In this document: positions 19,489 to 27,602 of the stretch, piece after piece
Position numbering within the stretch: position 1 is the stretch's first letter
Layout of the letters: each line of letters starts with the position of its first letter
Origin: Flaviflexus sp.
GTDB lineage: Bacteria; Actinomycetota; Actinomycetes; Actinomycetales; Actinomycetaceae
Direction of reading: 5' to 3'
DNA: 49,223 nucleotides
Assembly (NCBI GenBank): GCA_030537635.1
Contig: JAUNVM010000016.1
Span: 1 to 49,223 of the forward strand
Program-made: the position numbers and the translations under genes
The notes under the pieces: generated by a model
Told to the model about the DNA's origin: nothing
Database searches by the model: none
The model's input: only the letters and a program-made list of their open reading frames with translations

Positions 19489-20288
19489 GAGGACTCCACT
19501 TCATCGATGATGTCGGCAAGCAGGCGAGCAAGCCGGGGGCCGGCCTCGCGGCCTGCGGCAAGGACCTCCTCGTGGGACAGGGCCTCGGGGGCAAAGCCGG
19601 CGGCCGGATTGGTCACGAGCGACATGCCGAGAACCTCCAGGCCGGCCTCGCGGGCGGCGATGGTCTCCAAGGTGGTGGACATGCCGACAAGATCGGCGCC
19701 GAGAATCCGCGCCATCTTCACCTCGGCCGGGGTTTCGTAATGCGGCCCGGGGAACTGCGCGTACACGCCCTCGGGAAGCTCCGCATCCACCCGATGGGCA
19801 GCCTCGCGCAGACGCGGGGAATAGGCATCGGTGAGGTCAACGAAGTTGGCGCCGACAATGGGCGAGGTGGCGGTGAGATTGATGTGATCGCGCAGCAGCA
19901 CGGCCGTACCGGGCCGCCACTCGGGAACCGTCGAGCCACATCCATTCGTGAGGATGAGGATCCGAGCGCCCAGGGCGGCAGCGGTGCGCACCCCGTGGGC
20001 GACGGAGTCAACCCCGCGCCCCTCATACAGGTGGGTGCGGGCACCAAGAATGAGAACGTGGGCGCCCGACGGACGCTTGAGGATGGTGAGCGAGCCCGAA
20101 TGTCCGGCTACCTGAGAGGAGGCGAATCCCGGAACCTCCCCGGCATCCAGCGTGGCCACCGGCTCACCGATGAGCTCGGCAGCGCCGGACCAGCCGGATC
20201 CGAGAACGAGGGCAAAATCAATGGAATCTATGTTCGCGGCGTGGCGAATGTGGTCGGCGGCCGCGGCCGCCTGTTCGTTGGCATTCAT
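19482..20288 (-). CDS. punA: Purine-nucleoside phosphorylase (trimeric class)
   Basis: This enzyme phosphorolyses inosine and guanosine (and deoxy forms) to the base and (deoxy)ribose-1-phosphate. It has 268 residues, the length of the trimeric PNP-II class. Visible motifs are LGSGWSG (29-35, phosphate), His63 (AGHSG), GRTHLYEG-like GARTHLYEG (82-90), GPHYETPAE (181-189) and GMSLVTNPAAG (221-231, purine site Asn227). ATG 20288 lies directly after GGAGGT. The stop overlaps pgm, so ribose-1-phosphate can pass to the mutase made from the same mRNA. It is divergent from lpdA, with 88 nt between starts. Confidence 0.95.
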   Translation of the reverse strand: MNANEQAAAAADHIRHAANIDSIDFALVLGSGWSGAAELIGEPVATLDAGEVPGFASSQVAGHSGSLTILKRPSGAHVLILGARTHLYEGRGVDSVAHGVRTAAALGARILILTNGCGSTVPEWRPGTAVLLRDHINLTATSPIVGANFVDLTDAYSPRLREAAHRVDAELPEGVYAQFPGPHYETPAEVKMARILGADLVGMSTTLETIAAREAGLEVLGMSLVTNPAAGFAPEALSHEEVLAAGREAGPRLARLLADIIDEVESSC

Positions 20289-20363
20289 ACCTCCACGCTA
20301 CCTGGTGAAGGCTCCGAGCTCCGACTCAGCTGACGATCTCGCCCGGCATGAGTACTTCTCTGA

Positions 20364-20369
20364 GACAAT
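20364..20369 (+). promoter_or_regulatory. -10-like box for a leaderless lpdA transcript
   Basis: GACAAT lies exactly 7 nt before GTG 20377. No Shine-Dalgarno is present. The first base deviates from TANNNT. Confidence 0.3.
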
Positions 20370-20376
20370 GGGTGCC

Positions 20377-21834
20377 GTGAGCAGTGAAGCAACAACATCG
20401 TCAGCATCCCGTTCCCGCGAAATCTCCGCCTCCCAGGTGAGGGAGGGATCGCGAGTTGTCATCATCGGCGGGGGCCCGGGCGGCTACGAGGCCGCTCTTG
20501 AGGCCGCCCAGCTTGGCGCCTCGGTCACCGTCATTGAAGAGAAGGGGGCCGGCGGCTCGGCCGTTCTCACCGACGTCGTTCCCTCGAAGACCATTATCGC
20601 CTCGGCCGCCTGGCTGCACTCGGTCGAATCGGCCGCCGAGCTTGGCATCGTCATCTCCGGCGATGACCACCCACACGCCGATTTCGCGCGGATTAACGCC
20701 CGCGTTCGCGCGCTTGCCAAGCGCCAGTCCGAGGACATTCACCAGCGCCTCATCCAGGAAAACATCACGGTCATTCACGGCCGGGGTCGGCTGCGCCCGG
20801 ATATCTCTGCCGCCGGCACCCGGATCGTTGAGGCCGTCACCGAGGATTCGGTTGAGTCGATTGAAACCGAGATCGTTCTCGTTGCCACCGGCGCGAGTCC
20901 CCGGAAGCTGCCCGATGCTCGGCCGGACGGGGAGCGGATCTTGACGTGGACACAGATGTATGACCTCGAGGAGGTTCCCTCCCACCTCGTCGTCGTCGGA
21001 TCGGGTGTGACGGGAGCCGAATTCGCCGGGGCCTACAACGATCTCGGTATCGAGGTCACCCTCGTCTCCTCCCGCGACCGGGTCCTGCCCGGGGAGGATC
21101 CGGATGCCGCCGAGCTCATCGAGAATGTCTTTCACCGCCGCGGCATGAACATCCTGTCCCGCTCCCGTGCCGCCTCGGTACGCCGGGAGGGAGACGGCGT
21201 CATCGTCACGCTGACCGATGGTCGCACGATCGAGGCCAGCCACTGCCTCATGGCCGTAGGTGCGGTCCCCAACACCTCCGGGATTGGCCTGGAGGAGGCC
21301 GGGGTGGAGCTCTCCGAATCCGGGCACATCATTGTTGACCGAGTATCGCGCACCAAGGGTTTCCGCATTTATGCCGCGGGCGACGCGACGGGGGTGCTGC
21401 CGCTCGCTTCCGTGGCCGCCATGCAAGGACGTATTGCCGTCCAGCACGCCCTTGGGGATGCGGTTGAGCCCTTCCATCCGGCCCGGGTGACGGCCAATAT
21501 TTTTACCGCCCCGGAAATCGCCACGGCCGGGGTCACCCAGGCCGATGTGGATGCGGGAGTGCCCGCCCTGTGCACCATTGTTCCTCTCGCCCGGAATCCG
21601 CGCGCAAAGATGCGAGGCTTCACGGAGGGTTTCGTCAAGCTCTTCTGTGATCCTTCCTCGGGAACTATTATCGGCGGAGTGGTGGTTGCACCGGCCGCCT
21701 CCGAACACATCCTGTCGATTGCGGTGGCGATTCACAATCGACTCACGGTCGACCAGTTCGCCACTGTCTTCTCGATCTACCCGTCCATTACGGGCTCGAT
21801 TACCGAGGCGGCACGCCAGCTGCGCGGCATGTAA
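20377..21834 (+). CDS. lpdA: NAD(P)H-quinone dehydrogenase, LpdA type
   Basis: This two-dinucleotide-binding-domain flavoprotein of 485 residues looks like lipoamide dehydrogenase but lacks its chemistry. The FAD loop IIGGGPGGYEAA is at about residue 30. Where the redox-active disulfide should be (GGxCxxxxCxPSK) the sequence reads GGSAVLTDVVPSK, with no cysteine. The C-terminal catalytic His-Pro is replaced by IYPSITG. The same losses are known from Mycobacterium tuberculosis LpdA (Rv3303c), a quinone reductase, so I assign that role. Start GTG 20377 is preferred because GACAAT lies 7 nt upstream. ATG 20368 is the alternative (488 residues). A 14-nt gap leads to the next gene. Confidence 0.88.
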   Translation: MSSEATTSSASRSREISASQVREGSRVVIIGGGPGGYEAALEAAQLGASVTVIEEKGAGGSAVLTDVVPSKTIIASAAWLHSVESAAELGIVISGDDHPHADFARINARVRALAKRQSEDIHQRLIQENITVIHGRGRLRPDISAAGTRIVEAVTEDSVESIETEIVLVATGASPRKLPDARPDGERILTWTQMYDLEEVPSHLVVVGSGVTGAEFAGAYNDLGIEVTLVSSRDRVLPGEDPDAAELIENVFHRRGMNILSRSRAASVRREGDGVIVTLTDGRTIEASHCLMAVGAVPNTSGIGLEEAGVELSESGHIIVDRVSRTKGFRIYAAGDATGVLPLASVAAMQGRIAVQHALGDAVEPFHPARVTANIFTAPEIATAGVTQADVDAGVPALCTIVPLARNPRAKMRGFTEGFVKLFCDPSSGTIIGGVVVAPAASEHILSIAVAIHNRLTVDQFATVFSIYPSITGSITEAARQLRGM

Positions 21835-21848
21835 GCAAAGGAGAACCG

Positions 21849-22634
21849 ATGGCCGTCTACTACAAGGGTCCCGTGCAGCTGCGCGGGGAGCAGATTCCGC
21901 GCCGAACGGCGGATGCTCGCCTTCTCGACCCGCATCAAGACGCTGATTGGGTGCACTCCGATCCGTGGCGCGTCATGCGCATCCAAGCCGAATTCGTCGA
22001 GGGATTCGGGGCGCTTGCCAAGCTTGGCCCCGCCGTTTCCATCTTCGGCTCGGCGCGCAGCGATGAATCAGATCCCTACTATGACATGGCCAGGAAGACC
22101 GCTGCGGCGCTCGCCAAGGAGGAGTTTGCCGTCATCACCGGCGGAGGCCCGGGAATCATGACGGCGGCGAATCTGGGAGCCAAGGAGGCCGGGGGAACCT
22201 CGGTGGGCCTTGGCATCGAGCTGCCCTTTGAACAGGGCATGAACGAGTACGTCGACCTCGGCATCAACTTCCGCTACTTCTTTGCGCGCAAGACGATGTT
22301 CGTCAAGTACTCTCTCGGCTTCGTTGTCTTTCCGGGCGGATATGGCACGCTTGATGAGCTGTTCGAGGCCCTCACCCTCGTCCAAACCCACAAGGTCGAA
22401 TCCTTCCCGATCGTCCTCGTGGGCTCCGAGTACTGGAGTGGCCTCACCGACTGGATCGAGAACGTGCAGGCCGGTGCCGGCATGATCTCCGAGAAGGACA
22501 CGGACCTCTACACCCTCGTTGATAGTCCCTCCGAGGCGGTGGCCGCCCTCAAGAAGGGGATCTCGTCCCTCGTTGTCGATCGACAAAAGGAGACCGCGCG
22601 CCGCCTCGCCCAGATCAGTCCGGATGTCCTGTAG
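21849..22634 (+). CDS. LOG-family (TIGR00730) nucleoside-monophosphate phosphoribohydrolase-like protein
   Basis: This is a 261-residue Rossmann-like protein with the LOG/lysine-decarboxylase-like motifs GGGPGIM (98-104), FARK (145-148) and PGGYGTLDE (162-170). Characterised relatives cleave N6-modified or ordinary purine nucleoside 5'-monophosphates to base and ribose-5-phosphate. The Arg and Glu of the two motifs, needed for catalysis, are present. AAAGGAG precedes ATG 21849. It is likely co-transcribed with lpdA. Its proximity to purine salvage genes fits a role in nucleotide turnover, but the native substrate is unknown. Confidence 0.88.
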   Translation: MAVYYKGPVQLRGEQIPRRTADARLLDPHQDADWVHSDPWRVMRIQAEFVEGFGALAKLGPAVSIFGSARSDESDPYYDMARKTAAALAKEEFAVITGGGPGIMTAANLGAKEAGGTSVGLGIELPFEQGMNEYVDLGINFRYFFARKTMFVKYSLGFVVFPGGYGTLDELFEALTLVQTHKVESFPIVLVGSEYWSGLTDWIENVQAGAGMISEKDTDLYTLVDSPSEAVAALKKGISSLVVDRQKETARRLAQISPDVL

Positions 22635-22676
22635 TGCACGGCCGCCCCACCAGGCACCGGTGACCGCCGGCGCACT

Positions 22677-22714
22677 ACGCGGTTCTCTACGGCCACCACG
22701 CGGTTCTCTACGGC
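22677..22714. repeat. Two copies of a 17-nt direct repeat
   Basis: ACGCGGTTCTCTACGGC occurs at 22677-22693 and again at 22698-22714 (period 21). It lies in the 212-nt gap after the LOG gene, which otherwise shows only a hairpin. Confidence 0.7.
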
Positions 22715-22780
22715 ACTGAGCCGACCGAGAAGCGCTGAGAGGTACCGGAAGGTACTGAGAGATATGGAGGCCGCGTGTCG

Positions 22781-22826
22781 CACTGGTGACAGAGGCACCC
22801 CGTCGGCGCCTCTGTCAGTGCCTCTT
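22781..22826. terminator. Hairpin between convergent LOG and methyltransferase genes
   Basis: GACAGAGGC (22788-22796) pairs with GCCTCTGTC (22808-22816). CACTG/CAGTG-type flanks can extend the stem. CCTCTTTC follows on the plus strand. It could end both convergent transcripts. Confidence 0.55.
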
Positions 22827-22846
22827 TCAGTGTCGCGGACGGGCTA

Positions 22847-23479
22847 CTAGACCGGCTTGCGCACCAGGAGCAGCCCGGCGCCGATGGGCACGAGCGAGGT
22901 GAGGGCGGGGGAGTCGACGAGTTCGCGGATAAGCTCGCGCATACTCACCGTGTCGGGTTCGCGGCGGGCCGGATCGGCCACCCGCCCACCGAGGATGGCC
23001 CGGGCCACGAGCAGCAGGCCGCCGGGGCGCAAGATCCGCATGGCCTCCTCGGCGTCTCCCTCCACCTCGCCCGGATCTCCGTCGAGGAGAACAAGGTCGT
23101 AGGAATTGCCGGCCAACCTGGGAAGGATGTCGGCGGAGCGGCCCCGGATGAGGCGGGTGCGCGAGGGGCGGATTCCCGCGAGTCCGAAGATCTCTCGCGC
23201 CGTGCGCTGGGCCTCGGCCTCGACGTCAATCGTGGTCAGCGCGCAGCTCTCCGAGGCGCCGAGCAGATAAAGTCCGGACAGTCCGGAGCCGGTGCCCACC
23301 TCAACGCACGTGCGTGCCCCGCTGGTGGCGACGAGGAGTCGTAGGAGGGAACCGGTGGCCGGTGAGACGGTGCGGATTCCCAGCTCCTCAGCGGCCTGCC
23401 GGGCGCGCGCCAACAGCGGATCGTCTTCCTCGCTGATCTCCTCGGCATACGCCCACGACAGGGTCTTGTCGCTCGACAT
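22847..23479 (-). CDS. O-methyltransferase (class I SAM-dependent)
   Basis: This is a 210-residue class I methyltransferase of the small O-methyltransferase (COMT-like) group, without signal or membrane segment. The SAM-binding motif I is EVGTGSG (60-66), followed by an acidic residue at the end of strand 2 (TIDVE) and YDLVLLDGD as motif IV. Start ATG 23479 has GGAGGAG 6 nt upstream. An in-frame start 42 nt further up lacks one. It is divergent from tatB, as in mycobacteria, where I recall Rv1220c in the equivalent position next to sigE. The substrate is unknown. Confidence 0.87.
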   Translation of the reverse strand: MSSDKTLSWAYAEEISEEDDPLLARARQAAEELGIRTVSPATGSLLRLLVATSGARTCVEVGTGSGLSGLYLLGASESCALTTIDVEAEAQRTAREIFGLAGIRPSRTRLIRGRSADILPRLAGNSYDLVLLDGDPGEVEGDAEEAMRILRPGGLLLVARAILGGRVADPARREPDTVSMRELIRELVDSPALTSLVPIGAGLLLVRKPV

Positions 23480-23553
23480 CTCAAGCTCCTCCAGTGTTGC
23501 TGACACCCCTGACACTATCAAAGCAGCGCGTCGGCGATCGCCTGTGCGCGGGC

Positions 23554-23559
23554 TAAGAT
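23554..23559 (+). promoter_or_regulatory. -10 box for a leaderless tatB transcript
   Basis: TAAGAT lies 7 nt before ATG 23567, with no Shine-Dalgarno between. Confidence 0.5.
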
Positions 23560-23566
23560 GGGTGGC

Positions 23567-24043
23567 ATGATCAACGCGAGCGAGTTTACCGTCATTGCGG
23601 TCCTGCTCGTCATTGTCGTGGGACCGGAAAAGCTGCCCGAACTAGCCGCGCAGCTGGGCCGAGTAGTCCGCGAACTCAAGGCTATTGCCACCGGGGCAAA
23701 GCGCCGGGTGGAAGAGGAACTCGGGCCGGATTTTGACGAGCTCAAATCCCTTGATCCGCGCCAGTACGATCCCCGCCGCATCGTGCGTGACGCTTTGTCC
23801 GAACCGCCCGTCCACCGCTCGGCCCAGGGCCCGGGGCGTACCGCGACGCCGCCGAGCCAGTTTGCCAAACCCACCCGTCCCGGCGTTCCCGACTACTCGA
23901 CCCCACCGTCCCGAGCCGGCGGGACAACCGGTGTATCCGGGGCAGCTGGTGCTGCCGGCGTTGCCGGAGCCGCCGCCACGACCGGCACGGCCGAAGCCGG
24001 CGCTGAGCGACCACTCCCGCCCTTCGACCCGGAGGCGACATAA
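23567..24043 (+). CDS. tatB: Sec-independent protein translocase subunit TatB
   Basis: This is a twin-arginine translocase component with 158 residues. A single N-terminal helix (about 5-20) leads into the VVGPEKLPELA hinge and an amphipathic helix to about residue 45, the TatA/B layout. The long acidic then Pro/Gly/Ala-rich tail (ending in PPFDPEAT) is typical of TatB rather than TatA. TatA and TatC are not in the window. I chose ATG 23567, 7 nt after TAAGAT. An ATG 9 nt earlier is possible. The mycobacterial neighbours sigE-rseA-htrA are missing upstream. Confidence 0.87.
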   Translation: MINASEFTVIAVLLVIVVGPEKLPELAAQLGRVVRELKAIATGAKRRVEEELGPDFDELKSLDPRQYDPRRIVRDALSEPPVHRSAQGPGRTATPPSQFAKPTRPGVPDYSTPPSRAGGTTGVSGAAGAAGVAGAAATTGTAEAGAERPLPPFDPEAT

Positions 24044-24148
24044 CAACAGCTGCGATGCTGGCTGCGGCTGCGTGAGGAGCACGCTTATCGCCGTGGCGCA
24101 AAGCAATCCCCCGGCACGTGGCCGGGGGATATGCGGGCGAATGGACAG

Positions 24149-25279
24149 TTAGCGGTTGACTGGCGTGAGGTTGAGGGACTTGCCGGAGAGTCCTCGGCTG
24201 CGATGGGAGAGGCTATTGGCGATCGAGCGCAGCACTTGCTGGGCCGTGGAGTTGCCCTCCTGGCCGGCCAGGGGCGATCCAGCATCTCCCGCCTCACGCA
24301 GCTGCTGCTCGAGCGGAATCTGGCCGATGAGGGGAACCCGATAGCCGAGAATCTCAGAAAGCTGATCGGCCACCTTCTGGCCGCCGCCGGAGCCGAACAG
24401 ATCCATCTTCTCACCGTCCGGCAGCTCAAGATAGGACATGTTCTCCACGACGCCGACGACCTTCTGGTTGGTCTGCGCCGCCATCGCACCACTGCGCTCG
24501 GCGACCTCGGCCGCCGCCGCCTGCGGGGTGGTGATAACAACGATTTCGGAGCCGGGCAGCAGCTGGGCGACGGAAATGGCCACATCGCCGGTGCCCGGGG
24601 GCAGGTCGAGAAGGAGGACGTCGAGGTCTCCCCAATAGACGTCAGCGAGGAACTGCTGGAGGGCTCGATGCATCATTGGGCCGCGCCACACAACCGGCGT
24701 ATTACCCTGGGTGAACATGCCGATAGAAATGACCTTGACGCCCTGGGAGACCGGGGGCATGATCATGTCTTCGACCCGGGTGGGTGGCTGGGTGATGCCG
24801 AGCATGCCGGGGATGGAGTGGCCGTAAATATCGGCGTCGACCACGCCCACGCGCAGACCCGACTGCGCCATGGTCACCGCGAGATTCGCCGTGACCGAGG
24901 ACTTGCCAACCCCGCCCTTGCCGGAGGCGATCGCGTAGACGCGGGTGAGCGAGCCGGGCTGGGAGAAGGGAATGACCGCCTCGGGCACCCCGCCGCGCAG
25001 CTTGGTTTGCAGGGCTCGGCGCTCCTCGTCGGTCATGACGCCAAATTCGACGCTCACCGACTCCACACCCTCGACGCGGCCCACCGCCTGTTCGATGCTG
25101 CCGGCAATCGTCCCGCGCAGCGGACATCCCGCAGTGGTGAGGGCGATTCCGACGTCAACGTGATGCTCGGTAATATCCACCGAACGCACCATGTCCAGCT
25201 CGGTAATGGGGCGGCGTATCTCAGGATCTAGAACAGTGCCGAGTGCTTCGCGCACGGCCTCGTCGGTCGGGAAAGTCAT
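24149..25279 (-). CDS. mrp: Mrp/ApbC-family Fe-S carrier ATPase
   Basis: This P-loop ATPase is thought to carry or insert Fe-S clusters. It has 376 residues. An N-terminal DUF59/MIP18 domain (about 1-85) with the conserved TTAGCPL (48-54) precedes a deviant Walker A GKGGVGKSS (120-128) and DADIYGHSIPGMLG. The C-terminal CPxC found in many Mrp/ApbC proteins is absent: the segment reads ENMSYLELPDG, a form I believe is usual in actinobacteria. The ATG has TAGACT 6 nt upstream and no ribosome site, so it is probably leaderless. Its 3' end faces tatB, with about 105 nt between. Confidence 0.92.
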   Translation of the reverse strand: MTFPTDEAVREALGTVLDPEIRRPITELDMVRSVDITEHHVDVGIALTTAGCPLRGTIAGSIEQAVGRVEGVESVSVEFGVMTDEERRALQTKLRGGVPEAVIPFSQPGSLTRVYAIASGKGGVGKSSVTANLAVTMAQSGLRVGVVDADIYGHSIPGMLGITQPPTRVEDMIMPPVSQGVKVISIGMFTQGNTPVVWRGPMMHRALQQFLADVYWGDLDVLLLDLPPGTGDVAISVAQLLPGSEIVVITTPQAAAAEVAERSGAMAAQTNQKVVGVVENMSYLELPDGEKMDLFGSGGGQKVADQLSEILGYRVPLIGQIPLEQQLREAGDAGSPLAGQEGNSTAQQVLRSIANSLSHRSRGLSGKSLNLTPVNR

Positions 25280-25285
25280 GGCCCA

Positions 25286-25291
25286 AGTCTA
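25286..25291 (-). promoter_or_regulatory. -10 box for a leaderless mrp transcript
   Basis: On the minus strand, TAGACT is followed by six bases and then the mrp ATG. Confidence 0.5.
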
Positions 25292-25463
25292 TCCGGGGGC
25301 ATCGGGCAGTTCTAGGATGGGCGGCGGCGGCCGAGTCTACCGAGCGTTTCACCGCCCGCCTTATCCCACCTTGTTTGAGGGTTTTGCCCATGAGTGCCAG
25401 GGTTTTCGGGGCTGTAGTGATCCCCGCAGCGCGCTGTTCGCCCCGGGCGTAGGCCGGCCCCTC

Positions 25464-25492
25464 CGTGGGAGAACTCCCCACCGGCGGTGATT
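25464..25492 (+). other. FMN-riboswitch-like fragment
   Basis: CTCCCCACCGGCGGTGAT matches the most conserved block of the FMN (RFN) riboswitch and is preceded by a short GTGGG/CCCAC hairpin. The other conserved parts (AGCCCGCGA and the CCGA...AGTCCGGATG block) are not found within the next 60 nt. It is therefore a remnant or coincidence, not a working aptamer as read here. The rest of the 252-nt gap (25280-25531) shows nothing else I recognise. Confidence 0.3.
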
Positions 25493-25531
25493 CGCTTTGG
25501 CGCTACCAGCAGCGAGGTTCAATATTTTCCC

Positions 25532-27484
25532 ATGACTTTTCGAGTGACACCCGGGCGGGCCCCGGCCCTAGATGGTCTGCGCGCAATCGCGGCCGGACTG
25601 GTCCTGGCCTTTCATCTGCTGGCTGTTCCCGCGGGCTTCATCGGCGTGGATATCTTCTTTGTCCTCTCCGGCTTCCTCATCACCGCGCTGCTTATGCGCG
25701 AGTGGGAGAAATCCCGGGGTATCGACCTGCGCGCCTTTTGGCTGCGCCGCTCCCGGCGGCTGCTGCCCGCCGTCACCGTGACCACGCTCGTGGCGGCGGC
25801 AGTGGCGGGCCTGAGTGGGGGAGAGGCCCGGGTCGATCTTGGGCGGCAGGTGTTCGGATCGGTGACCGGCACCTACAACTGGGTGGAGATTGCCCGGGGC
25901 AGCTCCTACTTCGATGCGGCGAATCCCCGGCTCCTGACGATGATGTGGTCACTCGCCGTAGAGCAGCAGTTCTATCTGCTGTGGCCGCTCGCCCTGCTCG
26001 TCCTTCTCCGCCTGCGCGCCTCCGCGAGAATCGGGCTCGTCCTGGCCGCCGCGGCGGCATCGGCGGCCTGGCACCACCACCTTCTTCCCGATCCCACGAG
26101 GGCCTATATGGGTACCGATTCACACCTGTGGGGACTCATGTTTGGCGCCGCCCTGGCCTTTGCGTTGCCCGGGGCCCTGGGAGGCCGTAAGCCTGCCTCA
26201 GCGCCGAGATCGTGGGCCTGGGGAATGGCCGGCTGGTGCGGGCTTCTCGGGATCTGCGCCATGGGTCTGATGGGCAACGGCGCCTGGCTCCACCCGTGGG
26301 CCATGCTGGCGGCTAGTGCTTGCGCCGTCGCTGTGATCCGGGCCGTGCTGCCCGACCTCACCGTCGGTCCCGCCCGGTCCCTGGCCGCACTGCTCGCGGT
26401 CAGGCCCCTGGTCTGGCTCGGGACACGCTCCTATGGCATCTACCTGTGGCACTGGCCCCTGGCCACCCTGCTCTATTACGCCGCCCCCAATCTCGCACCC
26501 GGCATCACCGCCCCGCTTGTGACCGCCTCCTCCATTGCGCTCGCCCACCTGTCCTACACCCGTATTGAACAGCCGGTCGTCCGGCTCGGGTGGCGCGGCG
26601 CGGCCCGAGCCTGGAAGGTTCGCATCGCCCACTCTGCCGCCCCCGGGGCAATCGGGCGAATCCTCAGTCCACTCGCTGTTGCAAGCCTCGCCGCCTGGGC
26701 CATCATTGTCGCTCCGACAATGACCACGGCGGAACGGCTCATCATCGAAGCTCAGGCCGATTCGCCACGGCCGGGTGCCCCCGGTGCTCCGACATCTCCC
26801 CACGCGCCGGAATCCCCCCACGCTTCCGGCGGGGTGGACTCGCCAGATCGGGCCGGCGAGGCCGCTCATCGCGGTGCGCCAGGAGAGCCGGCGGGAAGCG
26901 TCGACTCGCACTCGGATGCGGAGCCGGCCGCGCCCCGAGAATCCGGCGATCCCGAGGATCCCGCGCCACCGCGGCATACGGCGGCCGCCGTTCGCGGGGA
27001 CGATGTCACCATCATCGGTGATTCGGTCACCCTTGCAGCCCGGCCCGCCCTGGAGGAAGCCCTGCCAGGGGTGGCCGTGGATGCCGAAGTGTCCCGCTCG
27101 GTGCGGGTGGCCCCCAAGATTCTTGCCGATCTCAAGTCTCGGGGCGAGCTGCGCACCTATGTCGTTATCGCCCTGGCCACCAATGGCACCATCAGGCCGA
27201 GCGATGCGGCGGAAATTCTCCAGGCCATCGGGCCCGACCGGACCCTCGTGCTCGTCACCGGATTCGGCACCTCCCGCACCACGTGGATCGGGCCGGCCAA
27301 TGAGGAGATTCACCGCTTCGCGCATGACAACCCCCACCGGGTGCGGATTGCCGACTGGGCCCACGCGATCGCCGGTCACACCGATCTACTCGCCGGCGAC
27401 TCCATCCACCCGGGGCCGGCCGCCAGCCGCATCTACGCCACCACCATCATCACCGCGCTCAACCAGCCGGTTAACCACGGATAA
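25532..27484 (+). CDS. Membrane acyltransferase with C-terminal SGNH domain (OafA/YrhL type)
   Basis: This is a 650-residue fusion of an acyltransferase-3 membrane domain and an extracytoplasmic SGNH hydrolase domain. The N-terminal part has the family start ALDGLRAIAAGLVLAFHLL and DIFFVLSGFLIT, then about ten hydrophobic helices. A Pro/Ala/Gly/His-rich linker of about 80 residues leads to the SGNH core with IIGDSV (Ser about 496) and the C-terminal GDSIHPGPAAS block (Asp, His). Such proteins O-acetylate cell-wall glycans or surface polysaccharides. ATG 25532 is preferred; a GTG 45 nt upstream falls inside the riboswitch-like block. It stands alone between two minus-strand genes. Target glycan unknown. 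Confidence 0.87.
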   Translation: MTFRVTPGRAPALDGLRAIAAGLVLAFHLLAVPAGFIGVDIFFVLSGFLITALLMREWEKSRGIDLRAFWLRRSRRLLPAVTVTTLVAAAVAGLSGGEARVDLGRQVFGSVTGTYNWVEIARGSSYFDAANPRLLTMMWSLAVEQQFYLLWPLALLVLLRLRASARIGLVLAAAAASAAWHHHLLPDPTRAYMGTDSHLWGLMFGAALAFALPGALGGRKPASAPRSWAWGMAGWCGLLGICAMGLMGNGAWLHPWAMLAASACAVAVIRAVLPDLTVGPARSLAALLAVRPLVWLGTRSYGIYLWHWPLATLLYYAAPNLAPGITAPLVTASSIALAHLSYTRIEQPVVRLGWRGAARAWKVRIAHSAAPGAIGRILSPLAVASLAAWAIIVAPTMTTAERLIIEAQADSPRPGAPGAPTSPHAPESPHASGGVDSPDRAGEAAHRGAPGEPAGSVDSHSDAEPAAPRESGDPEDPAPPRHTAAAVRGDDVTIIGDSVTLAARPALEEALPGVAVDAEVSRSVRVAPKILADLKSRGELRTYVVIALATNGTIRPSDAAEILQAIGPDRTLVLVTGFGTSRTTWIGPANEEIHRFAHDNPHRVRIADWAHAIAGHTDLLAGDSIHPGPAASRIYATTIITALNQPVNHG

Positions 27485-27602
27485 CAAGGCTCGGTGCACC
27501 CCCGTACCCCGCCGAGTCCCGAGATAGCGTGCGCGAAAGCCGCGGTGCCCTGCGGGAGCTGTGAATGCTACTCCCAGGCTCCGGCAGTCCTCAGGCAGTC
27601 AG

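Noticed and set aside
22508..22798. Minus-strand small frame containing a repeated AVENRVV motif
   Set aside because: The repeat in the protein comes from the 21-nt-period DNA repeat, and the frame overlaps the LOG gene end and a hairpin.
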